Shown: positions 40,273-50,878 of the stretch, piece by piece
Position numbering within the stretch: the first letter of the stretch is position 1
How the letters are laid out: each line of letters starts with the position of its first letter
Source of the DNA: Listeria cornellensis FSL F6-0969
GTDB taxonomy: Bacteria; Bacillota; Bacilli; Lactobacillales; Listeriaceae
Reading direction: 5' to 3'
Assembly: GCF_000525855.1 (NCBI RefSeq)
Contig: NZ_AODE01000018.1
Coordinates: 1 to 64,000 of the forward strand
Length of the DNA: 64,000 nucleotides
The notes under the pieces: generated by a model
What the model saw: the letters and a program-made list of their open reading frames with translations, nothing else
The model's database searches: none
Told to the model about the DNA's origin: nothing
Made by a program: the position numbers and the translations under genes

Positions 40273-40764
40273 ATGAGAAACCAAGATGAACTGGCTGGTG
40301 TCACACATTTAGGAAATCAGGGGACGGAGTATTCTATGGATTACGCGCCGGAAGTGTTGGAAGCATTTCCGAATAAGCATCCAGATAATGATTACTTTGT
40401 GAAATTTAATTGCCCTGAGTTTACGAGTCTTTGTCCGATGACTGGGCAGCCTGACTTTGCGACGATTTATATTTCCTATGTGCCCGGTGAAAAAATGGTT
40501 GAAAGTAAGTCACTGAAGCTTTATTTGTTTAGTTTCCGAAACCATGGCGATTTTCATGAGGATTGTATCAATATCATAATGAAGGATTTGATCGAGCTTA
40601 TGGGGCCAAAATACATTGAAGTATGGGGGAAATTCACGCCGCGTGGTGGAATTTCAATTGATCCGTATGCGAATTATGGCAAACCTGGCACACGTTGGGA
40701 AGAAGTTGCGATGCATCGTTTAATGAATCATGATATGTACCCTGAAAAAGTGGATAATCGGTAG
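40273..40764 (+). CDS. queF: 7-cyano-7-deazaguanine (preQ0) reductase
   Basis: 163 residues, NADPH-dependent reduction of preQ0 to preQ1. T-fold enzyme with catalytic Cys in [13 protein letters not shown] and the QueF motif ESKSLKLY, plus [10 protein letters not shown]. Short unimodular type. First gene of queFCDE behind the preQ1 riboswitch. Confidence 0.96.
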   Translation: MRNQDELAGVTHLGNQGTEYSMDYAPEVLEAFPNKHPDNDYFVKFNCPEFTSLCPMTGQPDFATIYISYVPGEKMVESKSLKLYLFSFRNHGDFHEDCINIIMKDLIELMGPKYIEVWGKFTPRGGISIDPYANYGKPGTRWEEVAMHRLMNHDMYPEKVDNR

Positions 40765-40776
40765 GAGGAAATGAAA

Positions 40777-41445
40777 ATGACAAATAAAAAAGCGTTAGTG
40801 GTTTTTTCTGGTGGGCAAGATTCGACGACTTGTTTGTTTCAAGCGATTCAGGATTATGGGAAAGAGAACGTGGAGGTTATCACGTTTTTCTATGGTCAGC
40901 GGCACGCGATTGAGCTTGAGAAGGCGAAATGGATTGTGCGGGATTTGAATGTGAAGCAGACAATGATTGATACGTCGGTTATAAAACAAACGACAAATAA
41001 TGCGTTGATGGATGACTCGATGGAGATTTCGCAAGGGGAATCGGAGGAGTATCCGAATACGTTTGTAGATGGGCGTAATGCGCTGTTCTTGTTGCTTGCG
41101 GGGACGTATGCGAAAGGGCAGGGCATTACGGATATTATTATTGGTGTATGTGAAACGGACTTTAGTGGGTATCCGGATTGTCGTGATGTGTTTGTGAAAT
41201 CGATGAACGTGACGCTGAACTTGGCGATGGATTTCCCGTTTGTGGTGAAGACGCCGTTGATGTATTTGACGAAGGCGGAAACGTGGGCGCTGGCGGATGA
41301 GCTGGGACGGCTGGACTATGTTCGGGAGCATACGCATACGTGTTATATGGGCGTGGACGGGGGATGTGGCGAGTGTCCGAGCTGTCTGTTGCGGGAGCAG
41401 GGCTTGAAGGAGTACTTGGCAGCGAAGGCTGGAAGCGCGATATGA
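40777..41445 (+). CDS. queC: 7-cyano-7-deazaguanine synthase
   Basis: 222 residues from the ATG at 40777, eight bases after AGGAGG (an ATG six bases earlier is too close). PP-loop FSGGQDSTT at the N-terminus binds ATP. Zinc cysteines lie in [15 protein letters not shown]. Converts CDG to preQ0. Ends in an ATGA overlap with queD. Confidence 0.96.
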   Translation: MTNKKALVVFSGGQDSTTCLFQAIQDYGKENVEVITFFYGQRHAIELEKAKWIVRDLNVKQTMIDTSVIKQTTNNALMDDSMEISQGESEEYPNTFVDGRNALFLLLAGTYAKGQGITDIIIGVCETDFSGYPDCRDVFVKSMNVTLNLAMDFPFVVKTPLMYLTKAETWALADELGRLDYVREHTHTCYMGVDGGCGECPSCLLREQGLKEYLAAKAGSAI

Positions 41446-41870
41446 TGAGGATTGCGAAGGAGTTTACGTTCGATATGGCGCATATGTTGGATGGGCATGA
41501 CGGGAAATGTCATAATCTGCATGGTCATACGTATACGCTACAGGTGGAAGTGGCTGGGGACTTGATTGCGAATGGTCCGAAGGCTGGGATGGTGCTAGAT
41601 TACGGTGATATTAAGCGAATCGTGAAGGAGCATGTGACGGCAAAATTGGACCATGCTTTTGCTTATTTTGAGGGAAATGAGAACGAGTGTCGTATTGCAA
41701 AATTACTGCAGGAGATGGATCGCAAAACGGTCGCGTTACCTTGTCGCACGACGGCGGAGGGGATGGCTGTGGTGATCCATGATTGGTTAGCGCCGTACTT
41801 GTCGGTTTGCGCGATTCGACTTGGTGAGACACCGACTTCCTTTTGTGAGTATAGAGGTGAACTATCATGA
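41442..41870 (+). CDS. queD: 6-carboxy-5,6,7,8-tetrahydropterin synthase
   Basis: 142 residues from the ATG overlapping the queC stop. Zinc histidines in [10 protein letters not shown] and LHGHTY, catalytic Cys in GKCHNLHGH, and the C-terminal [10 protein letters not shown]. Makes CPH4 from dihydroneopterin triphosphate, the first queuosine-specific step. Coupled to both neighbours. Confidence 0.95.
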   Translation: MMRIAKEFTFDMAHMLDGHDGKCHNLHGHTYTLQVEVAGDLIANGPKAGMVLDYGDIKRIVKEHVTAKLDHAFAYFEGNENECRIAKLLQEMDRKTVALPCRTTAEGMAVVIHDWLAPYLSVCAIRLGETPTSFCEYRGELS

Positions 41871-42481
41871 TGGACCACGAGTATCGGATTGTAGAGATTT
41901 TTGAGACGATGCAGGGTGAGGGTTATAATACGGGGATGCCGAGCGTTTTTATTCGGTTTGGCCGGTGTAACTTGGATTGCCCGTGGTGTGATACGAATTA
42001 TAATGAATTTGAGATGATGACGGGTCAGCAGATTTTGGATGAGGTGCATAAATATACAGCGCGAAATATTGTCATAACTGGTGGCGAGCCGACGATTCAA
42101 CGCGGGATTGAGGAACTTTTGCAAGTTTTGAAGGCGGAAGGTTATTATTTGGCGATTGAGACGAATGGCTTGAAGGAAGTGCCGGCTGAGATTGATTATG
42201 TGGCAACGAGTCCGAAGCGCTTATACAGTAAAATGTATGAAAAACGTCATTTATCGCGTGCGGATGAAGTTCGGATCGTTGTGGACGGAGATATCCAGGA
42301 ATTCTGCGCGCAGATAGAGGCGTTGATTCCTGCGAAACGGTATTATTTGTCGCCGTGTGAAGTGGATGGCGGATTTAATATGTTGGAAACGATCAGCCAA
42401 CTTGGAAAATTGAATGCGGAGCGTAGCGAGAATAAGTGGTCGCTTAGTATTCAGACGCATAAATTGGCGGGGATTGAGTAG
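41867..42481 (+). CDS. queE: 7-carboxy-7-deazaguanine synthase
   Basis: 204 residues. Radical SAM enzyme with the three-cysteine cluster CNLDCPWC (CX3CX2C) after FIRFGR, and VITGGEPT binding SAM. The N-terminal ETMQGEG is typical of QueE. It is the last gene of the operon and is followed by a terminator. Confidence 0.95.
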   Translation: MMDHEYRIVEIFETMQGEGYNTGMPSVFIRFGRCNLDCPWCDTNYNEFEMMTGQQILDEVHKYTARNIVITGGEPTIQRGIEELLQVLKAEGYYLAIETNGLKEVPAEIDYVATSPKRLYSKMYEKRHLSRADEVRIVVDGDIQEFCAQIEALIPAKRYYLSPCEVDGGFNMLETISQLGKLNAERSENKWSLSIQTHKLAGIE

Positions 42482-42495
42482 ATTGATAGAAAGAG

Positions 42496-42536
42496 AGCTT
42501 ATCTTGTAAATTAGCGTTTACAGGATAAGTTTTTTT
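42496..42536 (+). terminator. Terminator of queFCDE
   Basis: Stem AGCTTATCTTGTAAA/TTTACAGGATAAGT, T-run of seven. Confidence 0.85.
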
Positions 42537-42668
42537 ATGGAATCATTTATTCCTGAGTGACAGAAACTTTTGATAAAATGCTATTATTTCGTGTGTTGGC
42601 ATATAGTATAGAGGTGTAGCTAGATAGATGGACGTGTGCCTTTACGAGATACGAGAGGAGTTTTTTAT

Positions 42669-45600
42669 ATGATGAAAAAAAGAATGAAGATGCCATTTGT
42701 TATTCTTCTGATTTTTACGATTACGATGATTGGACCGATAAATAGTGCGGGGCTTGGTCAGTGGTTTTCGACTGGGGTTTTGGCTGGGACTGGGTTATCA
42801 CTTGTTGTGGATAAGCCAAAACAGACGGAGAATCGCCAGTTTAGTTTGACTGTAAAAGACGAGACGGCGCTGAGTTATTCGGATGATCCACCGAGTGATG
42901 AGGAGACGGTAAATGCTGTTTCCATTGCGATTCCGGTTGGGATGGTTCTGGATTTAGCGGCGACGCAGGAGCATAATGCTGCGAAAAATGCGGGTACGCT
43001 TGATTTTGATGAGGAGTCTGGGATTGCTCAGGTGACTTGGAATAGTGAAGCGACGGAGCATGTGTATGATTTACTTTTGACGGCTGAAAAGGCGCAGAGT
43101 TATGCGTTGCAGGCTGTGAGATATGATGCGAGTGGTAATGAAGTGGAGTCGAATGTGGTGACGGTTGCGATTGAGCCGGAACAGGTGGAGGAAGTGACAC
43201 CGAAAATAGAAAAAGGTGAAACAGTGACGCCACCAAGCCCGAAAGTGATGCCAAGAGTTGTGGATGAAATAGTTACTCTTATGGATGTTATTGATCCAAG
43301 TGTGGCAAATGTGAGCACGTTGACGGAGTTTCATAGTGCCATGATGAATAAGGATATCGCGACAATTAACGTTTTAGCGGATATTAATTATGCGGCGTTT
43401 TCTGCGGCGGATGCGAGTCCAACGAATACGGGTGCGTATTATCAAAGGATGCCGGAACGTTCGTTTACAATAAATGGGAATGGACACACGATTGATTTTA
43501 GAAATCAGTCTTATGCACCGACAGATACGTATTCTTTGCCAAAAGTGGTGACATTTAATGATTTGAATACGTATGGGAAAAATTATTATGGTTTTTATAC
43601 GGATAATTCAGCGGGTGGAACGAATGCGACGAACACGATTGTTTATAATAATGTAAATTACCGTGGATCTCAAGCGATTCATGCTCCAGCAACGACAACT
43701 AAAATTTCAGGAAAATCTTCTTTTGCGCAGACGAATAGTTATGTGAGTCCTTTTGATGGCGTGAGTTATACGACGCTTGCGAATCAGACGACGTTTGCGG
43801 TTGGTGATATGAATATATTAAAAGGCGCGGACGTGAAGGTAACGAATGAATCTAGTGGTGCGATGTATATTTATACTGGTGGAACGGTAGATATTGCGGA
43901 GAACTCGGTTTTGGATATTTATACGTCTGGAACCAATGCTACGGTCGCGGATGGTGCAGTTTCAGGGATCACTAGTTATGGAAATATTAATGTGCGTAAT
44001 GGCGCGACGCTTAAGATGGATAATGCAGTTCCGGCGGCTGGGACAGCGGTTGGCGGGATTTGGATGAATGCTGGTACGTTTAGTGTTTCGAATAATGCAA
44101 AAGTGGATATTAAGGCTCGTGGCGCGATGTATTATGGTAGCCCGTTTTATATTTATGGTGCAGGAGTTCTGAATGTAAGTGATAATGCGGAGTTTAAGTT
44201 GGAAGCGACGGATACTGGGACTTCTACGCAGGATGTTTTTAGTACGGGGACTGGTACGATTTTGATTGGTAAAGATGGTGTGTTTGATGTCAGCTCGGAT
44301 GGTACTGGGGCTAAGAACTTGGTTTATCTGCGTGGGGCTTCAAAATTCCAATTTGCGAATGCGAAGCGTGTCGATATTAGGTTTAATAATATGAATCCGG
44401 CTGCGACGGCTCGTTTGTTGCGGATGTCGGGGAACTTGGATGTAGATGTTCAGTCGATTCAGGCTTGGAATACGAAGACTTGGACGGATGGCATGGATGA
44501 TAATTCTAATTTTCTTTGGAATCCGATGTTTCAAGTGAAGGTGACATATAGCGCGGCGAACGTAACGGCTGCAACGGGTCAATCGGTAAACGCGGCGACA
44601 AAAAATAGTTTTACGACAAACTTTAGAACACAAAATTTCAAGCGTGTCCTTTTTGAAGGGATTCCGGATGTAGACGTGACGATTGGGAATTTGAGTGATA
44701 ATGAGGAGCGTGAAAATAGCCGGGTGATTACTGGGAAGGCAAATCCGGGTGCTATGGTGCAACTTTCTGGTGATCCTGCGATTCCGGTTGGGACGCTAGA
44801 TTCGCCGAACGAAGAAGATAAGACAACGAAGTTTCATTTGATTGCGGATAATGACGGGAACTATCGCTATGAGCTGCCTACGGGTACGATTTTGACGGCT
44901 GGGAATACGGTGCAGATTTATGCTTTCTTGAACGGGAAGGATGCTTCGGCGCAGACGGTTGTGCACGATGGTACGGCTCCTGAGGTACCGATTTTGGCCG
45001 CGATTAAAGATGTGGATGCGGTGATTAGTGGGCAAGCGGAGGCTGGTACGACGGTCACGATTTATGACGCGGAGGATGATAGTGAGTTTGTGAGCGGTGT
45101 GACGAACGGAACGGGGGATTTTGGGATAGCGATTCCTGCTGAAAAACGTCCTTTGACTCCGAATAAAATGTATTATGCGGTGGCTAAGGATGGTACTGGA
45201 AACACGAGTGTTGCGTCCAATCAGATAGCTGTCTCGGATACAACGGCTCCGACGGCGGATGTGATCAGGCAGTTTGCAACGCTGGGCGATAAGTTCACGA
45301 CGAATCCGAAGAACTTAGTGGAAAATGTGACGGATAACGCTGGAAACGGCGATGATAATATTAGCTATGCGATTACAGAAGTACCTGATGTTTCTAAAAT
45401 TGGCTACACGACGGCGACGGTGATGTTGACGGATGCTGCTGGAAATGCTGCAGAGTTTGTGATTCCTGTATTTGTGCAAAATGATAGCTCTATCAAAGAT
45501 GAAAATCTTTTCTTGCATGCGAATGATTTCACGGTAGCAACAACAGACGTGCCAGCGACGCCGGCCGCATTGAAAGATATGGTTTTAGAAATGGCAAATG

Positions 45601-46172
45601 TGCAAGCGTACTTTATTCCAACGGGTGAGAGCGTGATGACTTTTGTTCAAATAACTGGATTTGAGGCGATTACGTCGACACCTGGAAAGTATCAAGTAAA
45701 AGTGACGTTGGGTGAGTTAGAGCGTGAGATTACGGTCACAGTTCTGGCTGGGATGTTACAGTTTAAATCAGCGACACCGGAAATTTCATTTGGGACGGCG
45801 GCTATTAGTTCACGCGAGCAGTTTTTGAAGCCACAAGATGATGTGAAGTTAACGGTTGAGGATACGCGTTCGGAAGGGACTGATTGGAGATTAACGGCGC
45901 AACTGGAATCTCCGCTTGCAACGGTGGATGGTGAGGAGTTAATCAACAGTCTGTTTGTTAGAAATCAGCAAGATGGGAATGTGATTATGACCCCGCTAAA
46001 TGGTGTAGCGAATGAGATTTTCTCGAATGCGTCAGGTTCAGATGGTGTGACGGAGATTGATTTAAATACGGCGGATGCTTCAGAGTTAGTGTTAAATGTT
46101 CGTCCAGGAACGGCGCGTGCCAATAAGGAATATAGCACGACGATTCATTGGACATTGGAAGATACGCCTTGA
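42669..46172 (+). CDS. Large WxL-domain surface protein with beta-helix region
   Basis: 1167 residues from the ATG at 42669 (GAGAGGAG upstream). Signal peptide core PFVILLIFTITMIGPI. Residues 215-660 resemble a pectate-lyase-like parallel beta-helix (SFTINGNGHTIDFRNQSY, many NxG turns). Then two bacterial Ig-like modules (ITGKANPGAMVQLSG, ISGQAEAGTTVTIYD) and an LPS-free C-terminal WxL domain with DWRLTA and HWTLEDTP. WxL domains bind peptidoglycan non-covalently; no LPXTG is present. Likely an adhesin or cell-wall scaffold. Monocistronic, with a shared terminator to the convergent kinase. Confidence 0.88.
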   Translation: MMKKRMKMPFVILLIFTITMIGPINSAGLGQWFSTGVLAGTGLSLVVDKPKQTENRQFSLTVKDETALSYSDDPPSDEETVNAVSIAIPVGMVLDLAATQEHNAAKNAGTLDFDEESGIAQVTWNSEATEHVYDLLLTAEKAQSYALQAVRYDASGNEVESNVVTVAIEPEQVEEVTPKIEKGETVTPPSPKVMPRVVDEIVTLMDVIDPSVANVSTLTEFHSAMMNKDIATINVLADINYAAFSAADASPTNTGAYYQRMPERSFTINGNGHTIDFRNQSYAPTDTYSLPKVVTFNDLNTYGKNYYGFYTDNSAGGTNATNTIVYNNVNYRGSQAIHAPATTTKISGKSSFAQTNSYVSPFDGVSYTTLANQTTFAVGDMNILKGADVKVTNESSGAMYIYTGGTVDIAENSVLDIYTSGTNATVADGAVSGITSYGNINVRNGATLKMDNAVPAAGTAVGGIWMNAGTFSVSNNAKVDIKARGAMYYGSPFYIYGAGVLNVSDNAEFKLEATDTGTSTQDVFSTGTGTILIGKDGVFDVSSDGTGAKNLVYLRGASKFQFANAKRVDIRFNNMNPAATARLLRMSGNLDVDVQSIQAWNTKTWTDGMDDNSNFLWNPMFQVKVTYSAANVTAATGQSVNAATKNSFTTNFRTQNFKRVLFEGIPDVDVTIGNLSDNEERENSRVITGKANPGAMVQLSGDPAIPVGTLDSPNEEDKTTKFHLIADNDGNYRYELPTGTILTAGNTVQIYAFLNGKDASAQTVVHDGTAPEVPILAAIKDVDAVISGQAEAGTTVTIYDAEDDSEFVSGVTNGTGDFGIAIPAEKRPLTPNKMYYAVAKDGTGNTSVASNQIAVSDTTAPTADVIRQFATLGDKFTTNPKNLVENVTDNAGNGDDNISYAITEVPDVSKIGYTTATVMLTDAAGNAAEFVIPVFVQNDSSIKDENLFLHANDFTVATTDVPATPAALKDMVLEMANVQAYFIPTGESVMTFVQITGFEAITSTPGKYQVKVTLGELEREITVTVLAGMLQFKSATPEISFGTAAISSREQFLKPQDDVKLTVEDTRSEGTDWRLTAQLESPLATVDGEELINSLFVRNQQDGNVIMTPLNGVANEIFSNASGSDGVTEIDLNTADASELVLNVRPGTARANKEYSTTIHWTLEDTP

Positions 46173-46183
46173 TATAGATTAGT

Positions 46184-46220
46184 AAAAACACCAGAATGCG
46201 AGCAGCATTCTGGTGTTTTT
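46184..46220. terminator. Bidirectional terminator between WxL gene and kinase
   Basis: Perfect stem AAAAACACCAGAATG/CATTCTGGTGTTTTT with a seven-base loop, serving convergent genes. Confidence 0.9.
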
Positions 46221-47272
46221 ACTGTTTTGGTAATTGGATTATTATTTTTGTTCCTTTACCTTCACTGCTATCAACTGCAATCTTCATTTCGTGTAGGTCC
46301 GCAATTCGCTTCACGATGGAGAGGCCAAGTCCACTACCACCGATTTTGGCTTGGCGCGAGAGGTCAGCTTTGTAAAATCGTTCAAAAATGCGTAATTGGT
46401 CTTCTTGGGAAATGCCGATTCCGCTGTCCTGGATGGTGATTTCGGTTTGGCCATCTTTGTTTTTTGCGAGCGTTACTTGAATCGTTCCATTTTCTGGGGT
46501 GAATTTGATTGCGTTATGAAAGAGGTTTTGCCAAACTTGGTAGAGTAGAGATTCGTCGCCGTAGATTTTGGTTGGTGTGAGGTCTACGATGACGTCTAGT
46601 TGTTTGTTTTGCCACTGGGGTTCGGCGGTTAGGATCATATCGCGGATTTGGTAGTCTAGCCGGAACTCGGTGGGATTGAGTTTGTAGTCATTTTTTTTCT
46701 AGTGCGGTCAATTTGAGTAGGTTCTCGCTGATTTTGGAGAGTCTGCTCGTTTCTGCTTGGATAATTTCTAGATAATGGGCGCGTTTTTCGGTGCTTAGGC
46801 TGTTGTCTTGGAGTAGTTTGGTGAAGCCGGAAATCGATGTGAGTGGTGATTGGATTTCGTGGGAAACATTGGCGATGAAGTCTTGTCGCAGTGTCTCCAT
46901 TTCACCGAGTTGTTCTGCCATTTTTTCGACTTGGAGAACGGTGTCGCGAATATTACCATCATCCATGCGTTGCAGTGGGCGTAATTGTTCGCTGATTTGA
47001 AAGTTGCCGCGCCCGATTTCTTCTAGGACCGAGCGGAAAATTTTGAAATAGAGTCTCTCGTGTCTGAAAAAGAAGCGGCTGAGTATGAAGCCGATGAGAA
47101 CCATGATGATGATGCCGCCTGCTGCGATGGTTGCTTGTTCTAGAATGGTCGGCCAGCTGAAGTCATATTGTCCTTTTAGCCACGTGAAAATGGTGTAGGA
47201 TGCCAAATTAGATAGGATGAAAAAGACGCCGACCATGAGGCTACTGCCAATTGCTTTAAGTTTTTTCATCAT
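46219..47272 (-). pseudogene. Sensor histidine kinase (frameshift)
   Basis: Reconstructed 350 residues. Two N-terminal helices (FFILSNLASYTIFTW; AAGGIIIMVLIGFIL), linker, HisKA domain with FIANVSHEIQSPLTSISGF, and ATPase domain with LFHNAIKFTPE, DSGIGIS and GGSGLGLSIV. The T8 run at 46691-46698 (plus view) has one base too many and splits the gene between the HisKA and ATPase domains. It partners the response regulator, whose stop overlaps its start. Confidence 0.88.
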
Positions 47273-47944
47273 TTAGGCTTCCTCCAAGCGATAGCCGAGG
47301 CCGCGAATGGTGCGGATGGCAAAACCGGATATGTCGGTTGGAAATTTTTCGCGGAGGCGTTTGATATGGACGTCTACCGTGCGCTCGTCGCCTTCGTAAT
47401 CGTAGCCCCAGATTTCTTCGATGAGCTGTTCTCTGGAAAAGGTCTTATCGGGATAGCCGGCGAGACGGAATAGGAGTTGGAATTCTTTTAATGGTAGCGT
47501 GATGGCGCGATTTTGAAGCATGACGAGCATCTCTTTTTCGTTAAGTGAGATGTTGCCGATGCGGATTTCTTGGGTTGCTAGGATTTGATAGCGTTTCAGA
47601 AGGACACGGGTTCTTGCTACAAGTTCTTCTGGTGCAAAGGGTTTGACGACGTAATCATCGGCGCCGAGGCTGAACCCTTTGATTTTCTGCTCTATTTCGC
47701 CACGTGCGGTCAGAAAAATGACGGGTATTTCTTGAAAGTTTTTGATGGCACTACATAGTTCCCAACCGTCCATGTTTGGCATCATAATATCGATTATCGC
47801 CAAGTCAACGGTCGTTTTTTCGAGAACGGCAAGCGCGTCAACGCCGTCTTCTGCATTGAAAACGGTGAAGCCTTCTTTTTCTAGAAAAATGGTGACGAGC
47901 TCACGAATGTTGCTATCGTCATCTACCATCAAAATGCGGTTCAT
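47273..47944 (-). CDS. OmpR-family response regulator
   Basis: 223 residues from the ATG at 47944 (GGAGGTGG upstream). Receiver domain with acidic pocket VDDD, phospho-Asp in LAIIDIMMPNMDG and Lys in YVVKPF. Winged-helix DNA-binding domain with TFSREQLIEEIWGYD and GDERTVDVHIKRLR. It forms a two-component operon with the kinase behind it. Target genes not evident; the ABC exporter upstream on the same strand is a candidate. Confidence 0.93.
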   Translation of the reverse strand: MNRILMVDDDSNIRELVTIFLEKEGFTVFNAEDGVDALAVLEKTTVDLAIIDIMMPNMDGWELCSAIKNFQEIPVIFLTARGEIEQKIKGFSLGADDYVVKPFAPEELVARTRVLLKRYQILATQEIRIGNISLNEKEMLVMLQNRAITLPLKEFQLLFRLAGYPDKTFSREQLIEEIWGYDYEGDERTVDVHIKRLREKFPTDISGFAIRTIRGLGYRLEEA

Positions 47945-47961
47945 TGTTTCCACCTCCGAAT

Positions 47962-47993
47962 GGTAGCGATATTTCCCGGGAAATATCGCTACC
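47962..47993. repeat. Perfect 32-base palindrome
   Basis: GGTAGCGATATTTCCC followed by its exact inverse. Located between the ABC exporter stop and the regulator ribosome site, with no T-run on the minus strand. Centre shared with the palindrome at 30059. Could be a terminator/processing hairpin or a protein-binding site. Confidence 0.75.
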
Positions 47994-48000
47994 TTTTGAA

Positions 48001-49738
48001 TTAAGTCAACTGTTGTTCTGCGAATGTTGCGTACAGTGGGTGACTGGCAACGAGTTCGCTATGTGTTCCGCGGCCAGTAATTTCGCCGTGTTCGATAAAT
48101 AGGATTTGATTCGCATTCACAATAGTGGATAGGCGATGGGCAATCACGAATGTTGTCCGACCTTCCATCAAGTTCGCCAAGGCTTGTTGCACGATGCGTT
48201 CTGATTGGCTATCAAGGCTTGCTGTGGCTTCATCTAGCATCAGAATTTTTGGGTCGCGAAGGAAAGCTCGAGCAATCGCGATACGTTGGCGCTGACCGCC
48301 AGAAAGTTTCACGCCACGTTCGCCGACTTCGGTATCTAGTTGGTTGGGCAGTTTTGCAATGAATGTGTCGGCGTAGGCCAGTTTTGTAACGGCCCACAGA
48401 TCGTCGTCGCTGAATTCTTTATCTAAACCATAACATAAATTGTCACGAATCGTACCGGAAAGCATCGCACTTTCTTGAGAAACATAGCCGATTTGACTGC
48501 GCCAAGAATGAATCGAAATCTCGTTCAAGGGCTGACCGCCAATCAGGATTTCGCCAGAACTTGTTTTGTAGTAGCGTTCAAGAATCGCGAATAAGGTCGA
48601 TTTACCGCCACCACTTGGTCCAGCGAAAGCGATAACTTCGCCAGGTCTTGTTTCAAACGAGATATCTTGCAAAATCGGCTCCTCTTCATTATAGGAGAAA
48701 AAGAGATTATTTGCAGTAATTTTCTTGCCGCTAACATCGACTGTGGCACCGTCATAAATATTTTCTTCCTCATGATCCAAGATTTCGGAGATGCGTTCTG
48801 TGGCACCTTTTGATTTTTGGAGTTGGGTGAAGAAGGTGACGAAGGATGTGACGGGAACGATGATTTGGAACAAGTAAAGTAGGAATGCGATAAGTGTACC
48901 GGTGGAAAGTGTGCCGGCTGAGACGCGGATACCACCGTAGCCGATGATTCCGACGATGACGCCCATCACGACGAAGAGCATCAATGGTCCGATAACGGCT
49001 GTTACTTTGGCTTCGCGGACACCGAATCTTAATAAGCGTGTGATGCCAGACGTGCCATCGTTGATTTCTTTTGCCTCTGCATTAGACGATTTAACAAGGC
49101 GTACTTCGGATAATGTTTGGCTGATAGAGCCCGTGAAGTCGGCGGTTTCTTTTTGCATACCGCGGGATATTTTGAACATTTTTTGGCCGAGTGGTGCGAT
49201 AATAACGGCTGTAATTGGAACGGCAACGATGAGTAGCAATGTCATTTTCCAGTCCATGACAAACAGGATGGTGATGGCGCCGATAACGGAGATGACGCCG
49301 GTTACGAATTGCGGCAGGCTATCGGCAATAAGCTCTTTGATGACCACCGTGTCGTTAATCATCCGGCTGACCATTTCACCAGACTTGGTATTATCAAAAT
49401 AGGATACTGGCAAATGGAGCGTTTTTTTTCCATAGTTTTTCACGCATCGAAGCGACCATTTTTTGCCCCATTAGGTTAAGTAAGAAAATTGCAAAACCGT
49501 TTGTCACGGCTTGGAGGATAAAGACGGCGACGATGGTTACAATCAATTGCCAGCTCAGTGAGGACGGAGAAAAACCGTCGATCAAGTTTTTTGTGAATAG
49601 CGGGATTAGGAGTCCTGCCGCGGTTGTGACTAAACTTGCTAAAAAGCCGCCGATGATGACTGCTTTTGACGGCCTAGTTGAGATGAGTAGTTGAAAAAAC
49701 TGTTTCCAGCTATAGGATGATTTCGATTTCTTTTTCAT
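48001..49738 (-). pseudogene. ABC-type exporter, half transporter (frameshift)
   Basis: Reconstructed 578 residues: six-helix transmembrane domain, then ATPase with Walker A GPSGGGKST, signature LSGGQRQR, Walker B ILMLDEATASLD and H-loop IAHRLST. BmrA/LmrA-like multidrug or lipid exporter acting as a homodimer. T8 at 49422-49429 (plus view) should be T7, joining KLWKKTLHLPVSYFDNTKSGE. Upstream of the two-component genes on the same strand. Confidence 0.88.
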
Positions 49739-50070
49739 GTTTTCTCCATTCCTTTCGATGTTACGGTATCTTTGTGAGGTTTCCCTCCTGCCACTCTAAT
49801 ATAAAGCAAGTTTGTGAATGGAATATGAACGAGTTATAATGTAATAATAAAAACTTTTATTTATAGATATTTTTTTGTTAAAAATTTGAACTAAATTTCC
49901 TTTTTTGTGATTTTAGGGCATAATATTTTACTTTTTGTTATTGAAAATCATATTTAAGACTGTATATGTGTCTAAATTATAAATTTATCAGTGGTAATAT
50001 AGTAGTCATTTTTAGTTATCATATGTTATAATTCAAAGATACATCCATTGGAAAGTGAGAAGGAGAGCCT
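49739..50070. other. AT-rich divergent promoter region
   Basis: 332 bases between the ABC exporter and the Crp/PrfA-like gene. The right end carries TATAAT at 50027-50032 overlapping a PrfA-box-like palindrome. No ORF supported. Confidence 0.6.
50016..50032 (+). promoter_or_regulatory. PrfA-box-like palindrome overlapping -10
   Basis: TTATCATATGTTAT matches the PrfA box TTAACANNTGTTAA at 10 of 12 fixed positions. It overlaps the TATAAT -10, a place that suits repression (autoregulation) rather than activation. Confidence 0.4.
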
Positions 50071-50745
50071 ATGCTATTTCTAAAAGAAGGAAAATCAAGT
50101 ATTACGGTGACGAAGTTAATAGAGTACTGTTTTGAAAATCCGGATTTCAATAAATATTGTTCGGTGAGCCGTACGAAAAAAGGCGATATTTTACGGAATA
50201 AGCAAGACGAAGAATTCAAAATATACTTTATTTTGAGTGGTATTTATGGCGTTGTAATACAGGAGGATAAGCCAAAAGGTGGTATTACGCGTTTTCTAGG
50301 GAAGCATGATTGTTTTGGATTACACCATATCTATTATGATGATTGGGAACCTAGCCAATTGTTGCTAAGTCTGGGACATGGAGAAATTATGGAAGTAGAT
50401 AGCACATTCTTGTTTTCTATTTTGGATCAGCATGAACAAGAAGGCACATTTTTCATGGCGCAGTGCTTGGCAGAAGAGCTACAGGAGTATCAATTTTTCT
50501 GCCAACTTACTTTTTTAAAGAAGGAAGAGCGAATTCGTAAGGTATTGCTGAAAACTGGGCTTGAGTTGGGAACGGAGACCGATTATGGAATAATTTTGCC
50601 AAGACAACTTACGCAAGAGATCTTGGGAAGATATACAAATACGTCGCGTGAATATGTGGCTCACACAGTTATGAACCTGATTGAGGCAGGAATTCTCCGC
50701 AATCGGCCGAAACCATTACTTATTATTGATAGAGATAGATTATAG
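50071..50745 (+). CDS. Crp/Fnr-family regulator, PrfA-like
   Basis: 224 residues. N-terminal cyclic-nucleotide-like beta roll (FILSGIYGVVIQEDK, FLGKHDCFGLHH), long dimer helix and a C-terminal helix-turn-helix (QLTQEILGRYTNTSREYVAH). Listeria carry many PrfA/Crp paralogs of this size. No Fe-S cysteine cluster. Start ATG behind AGAAGGAGAG. No obvious operon partner: a terminator separates it from the transaldolase. Confidence 0.85.
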   Translation: MLFLKEGKSSITVTKLIEYCFENPDFNKYCSVSRTKKGDILRNKQDEEFKIYFILSGIYGVVIQEDKPKGGITRFLGKHDCFGLHHIYYDDWEPSQLLLSLGHGEIMEVDSTFLFSILDQHEQEGTFFMAQCLAEELQEYQFFCQLTFLKKEERIRKVLLKTGLELGTETDYGIILPRQLTQEILGRYTNTSREYVAHTVMNLIEAGILRNRPKPLLIIDRDRL

Positions 50746-50752
50746 AAGGATG

Positions 50753-50788
50753 CTAGGCATGACGTGAATGTTGTGCCTAGTTTTTTTT
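50753..50788 (+). terminator. Terminator after Crp-like gene
   Basis: Stem CTAGGCAT/GTGCCTAG, T-run of eight. Confidence 0.85.
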
Positions 50789-50878
50789 GAAAAGACAGTT
50801 CGTGAGACATTTAGTGGCAAAAGGTATACAATGGTGTGGAAGTTATGAAAGCGTTTAACGCGTATGAGGAGGATGAAC

